In this document: one piece after another, positions 12,504-13,044 of the stretch | Numbering within the stretch: the stretch's first letter is position 1 | How the letters are laid out: the number at the start of each line of letters is the position of its first letter | NCBI GenBank assembly: GCA_046704445.1 | Contig: JBJKRW010000098.1 | Location: forward strand, 1 to 13,044 | DNA: 13,044 nucleotides | Direction of reading: 5' to 3' | Source: JBJKRW01 sp046704445 | GTDB lineage: Bacteria; Patescibacteriota; Microgenomatia; UBA1406; GWC2-37-13 | Notes under the pieces: generated by a model | Told to the model about the DNA's origin: nothing | The model's database searches: none | The model's input: only the letters and a program-made list of their open reading frames with translations | Made by a program: the position numbers and the translations under genes

Positions 12504-13044
12504 TCCGATACGTCAACCTTCGGACAGTAATGCTTTACTACGCGGATATCGCGGCTTACAAACATCATATCTACCACGATTTCTTCGAAAACTTTTTTTG
12601 TTTTTTGTTTCATGTTGAATGTGCTTCGGAGACTGTTTTTAAAAGGATTTACGAGTATCCGTTCAATTAGGCCGATTGTTTCCGTATTTGGTTTCGTGTT
12701 AAAATCGCCTCCCAGGATGACGCGTTTTTTATTCGCAACCTCCCGCACTATCCGTTTTGCCATTTTGATACGGCGTTCGTTATCATTCCCGTGCCTGTCC
12801 CAAATACCCTGCGTGTTAAGAATATGGATATTTTTGGAATTGAGTTTTATCGTGCACGATTGAAGATTCCTCGGCGTAGTGATAAATTCGTCGATCTGTT
12901 CCCTGGAATACCGATCCGAAGTCGTTCCTTCTATTCGGATGCGGTAAGGCTCATCGTAAAATATCGTTCGGGTATCTGAAACGGGAAACTTCGAAAATAT
13001 CGCATTCCCGCTTATGATATCCCCCTCTTTCGTACGTTCCAAAA
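12470..13044 (-). CDS. Endonuclease/exonuclease/phosphatase (EEP) family protein, N-terminus outside window
   Basis: The 3' part of an EEP-fold gene enters from the right edge. The frame is open to the edge and no start is visible: the TTG at 13042-13040 is probably an internal Leu. Residues counted from that TTG: GNAIFSKFPV (12-21), a conserved strand after the missing N-terminal N and E motifs; LNTQGIW (75-81), where many relatives have NTH; GG-D113-F-N115 (catalytic Asp/Asn); V-D159-M-M-F-V-S; and S179-D180-H181-L-P-L, with the general-acid/base His. These are the hallmarks of metal-dependent phosphodiesterases (DNase I, ExoIII and inositol phosphatase relatives). The N-terminal Glu that binds metal cannot be checked. 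The substrate is unknown. The stop lies inside the end of miaB (34-bp convergent overlap). Confidence 0.85.
   Translation of the reverse strand, partial: LERTKEGDIISGNAIFSKFPVSDTRTIFYDEPYRIRIEGTTSDRYSREQIDEFITTPRNLQSCTIKLNSKNIHILNTQGIWDRHGNDNERRIKMAKRIVREVANKKRVILGGDFNTKPNTETIGLIERILVNPFKNSLRSTFNMKQKTKKVFEEIVVDMMFVSRDIRVVKHYCPKVDVSDHLPLVCVMEI

Noticed and set aside
1..13044. CRISPR array, toxin-antitoxin pair, phage or defence system
   Set aside because: No regularly spaced repeats, no small two-gene toxin pair and no phage structural or restriction/nuclease cassette is visible. The only mobile element is the transposase fragment at the left edge.

Overview
The window looks like part of a small-genome Candidate Phyla Radiation (Patescibacteria) chromosome, most likely of the Microgenomates kind. 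This is an inference from gene style. A dockerin-like exported protein carries an N-terminal domain typical of that group, there is a small DUF1648-like membrane protein, genes are packed tightly, and almost no start codon has a Shine-Dalgarno sequence. The standard code fits, with TGA used as stop. The assignment rests on recognition of protein families and has not been tested by any search.

Layout, left to right. (1) Positions 1-1830 are visibly richer in A+T than the rest. They hold the 5' part of an IS256/IS1249-like transposase leaving the window on the minus strand, an intergenic stretch with a dyad, and a single-pass membrane protein of unknown function closed by a rho-independent terminator. 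(2) Positions 1832-4603 (plus) hold an exported dockerin-plus-basic-secretory-protein metalloprotease, an orphan soluble protein, and a membrane-anchored cyclophilin. (3) At 4619-6481 a PadR-family regulator (minus) is divergent from a GT-C glycosyltransferase (plus), with 63 bp between them. (4) At 6493-9658 (minus) are glyA (serine hydroxymethyltransferase), a Nudix hydrolase and a six-hairpin glycosidase-like protein, in that order of transcription. (5) At 9785-12503 (plus) are a small 3-TM protein, a MraY/WecA-type phosphoglycosyl transferase that lacks two aspartates expected at its active site, and a MiaB-type methylthiotransferase. The last of these overlaps tail-to-tail with (6) an endonuclease/exonuclease/phosphatase gene on the minus strand that runs off the right edge.

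Functionally the window mixes housekeeping genes (glyA, miaB, Nudix, cyclophilin) with envelope and surface genes (phosphoglycosyl transferase, GT-C glycosyltransferase, exported protease). No defence island, CRISPR array, prophage, tRNA or rRNA is visible. The strongest unusual signals are two. One is a promoter architecture in which a -10 box, often an extended TGN-TATAAT, sits only 5-10 nt upstream of the start codon, which implies leaderless mRNAs. It corrects the start of the PadR gene and, with an ordinary -35/-10 promoter, that of the cyclophilin. The other is the phosphoglycosyl transferase whose catalytic motifs read KGVDG and PGYGGG where DGxDG and MGDxGS are expected.
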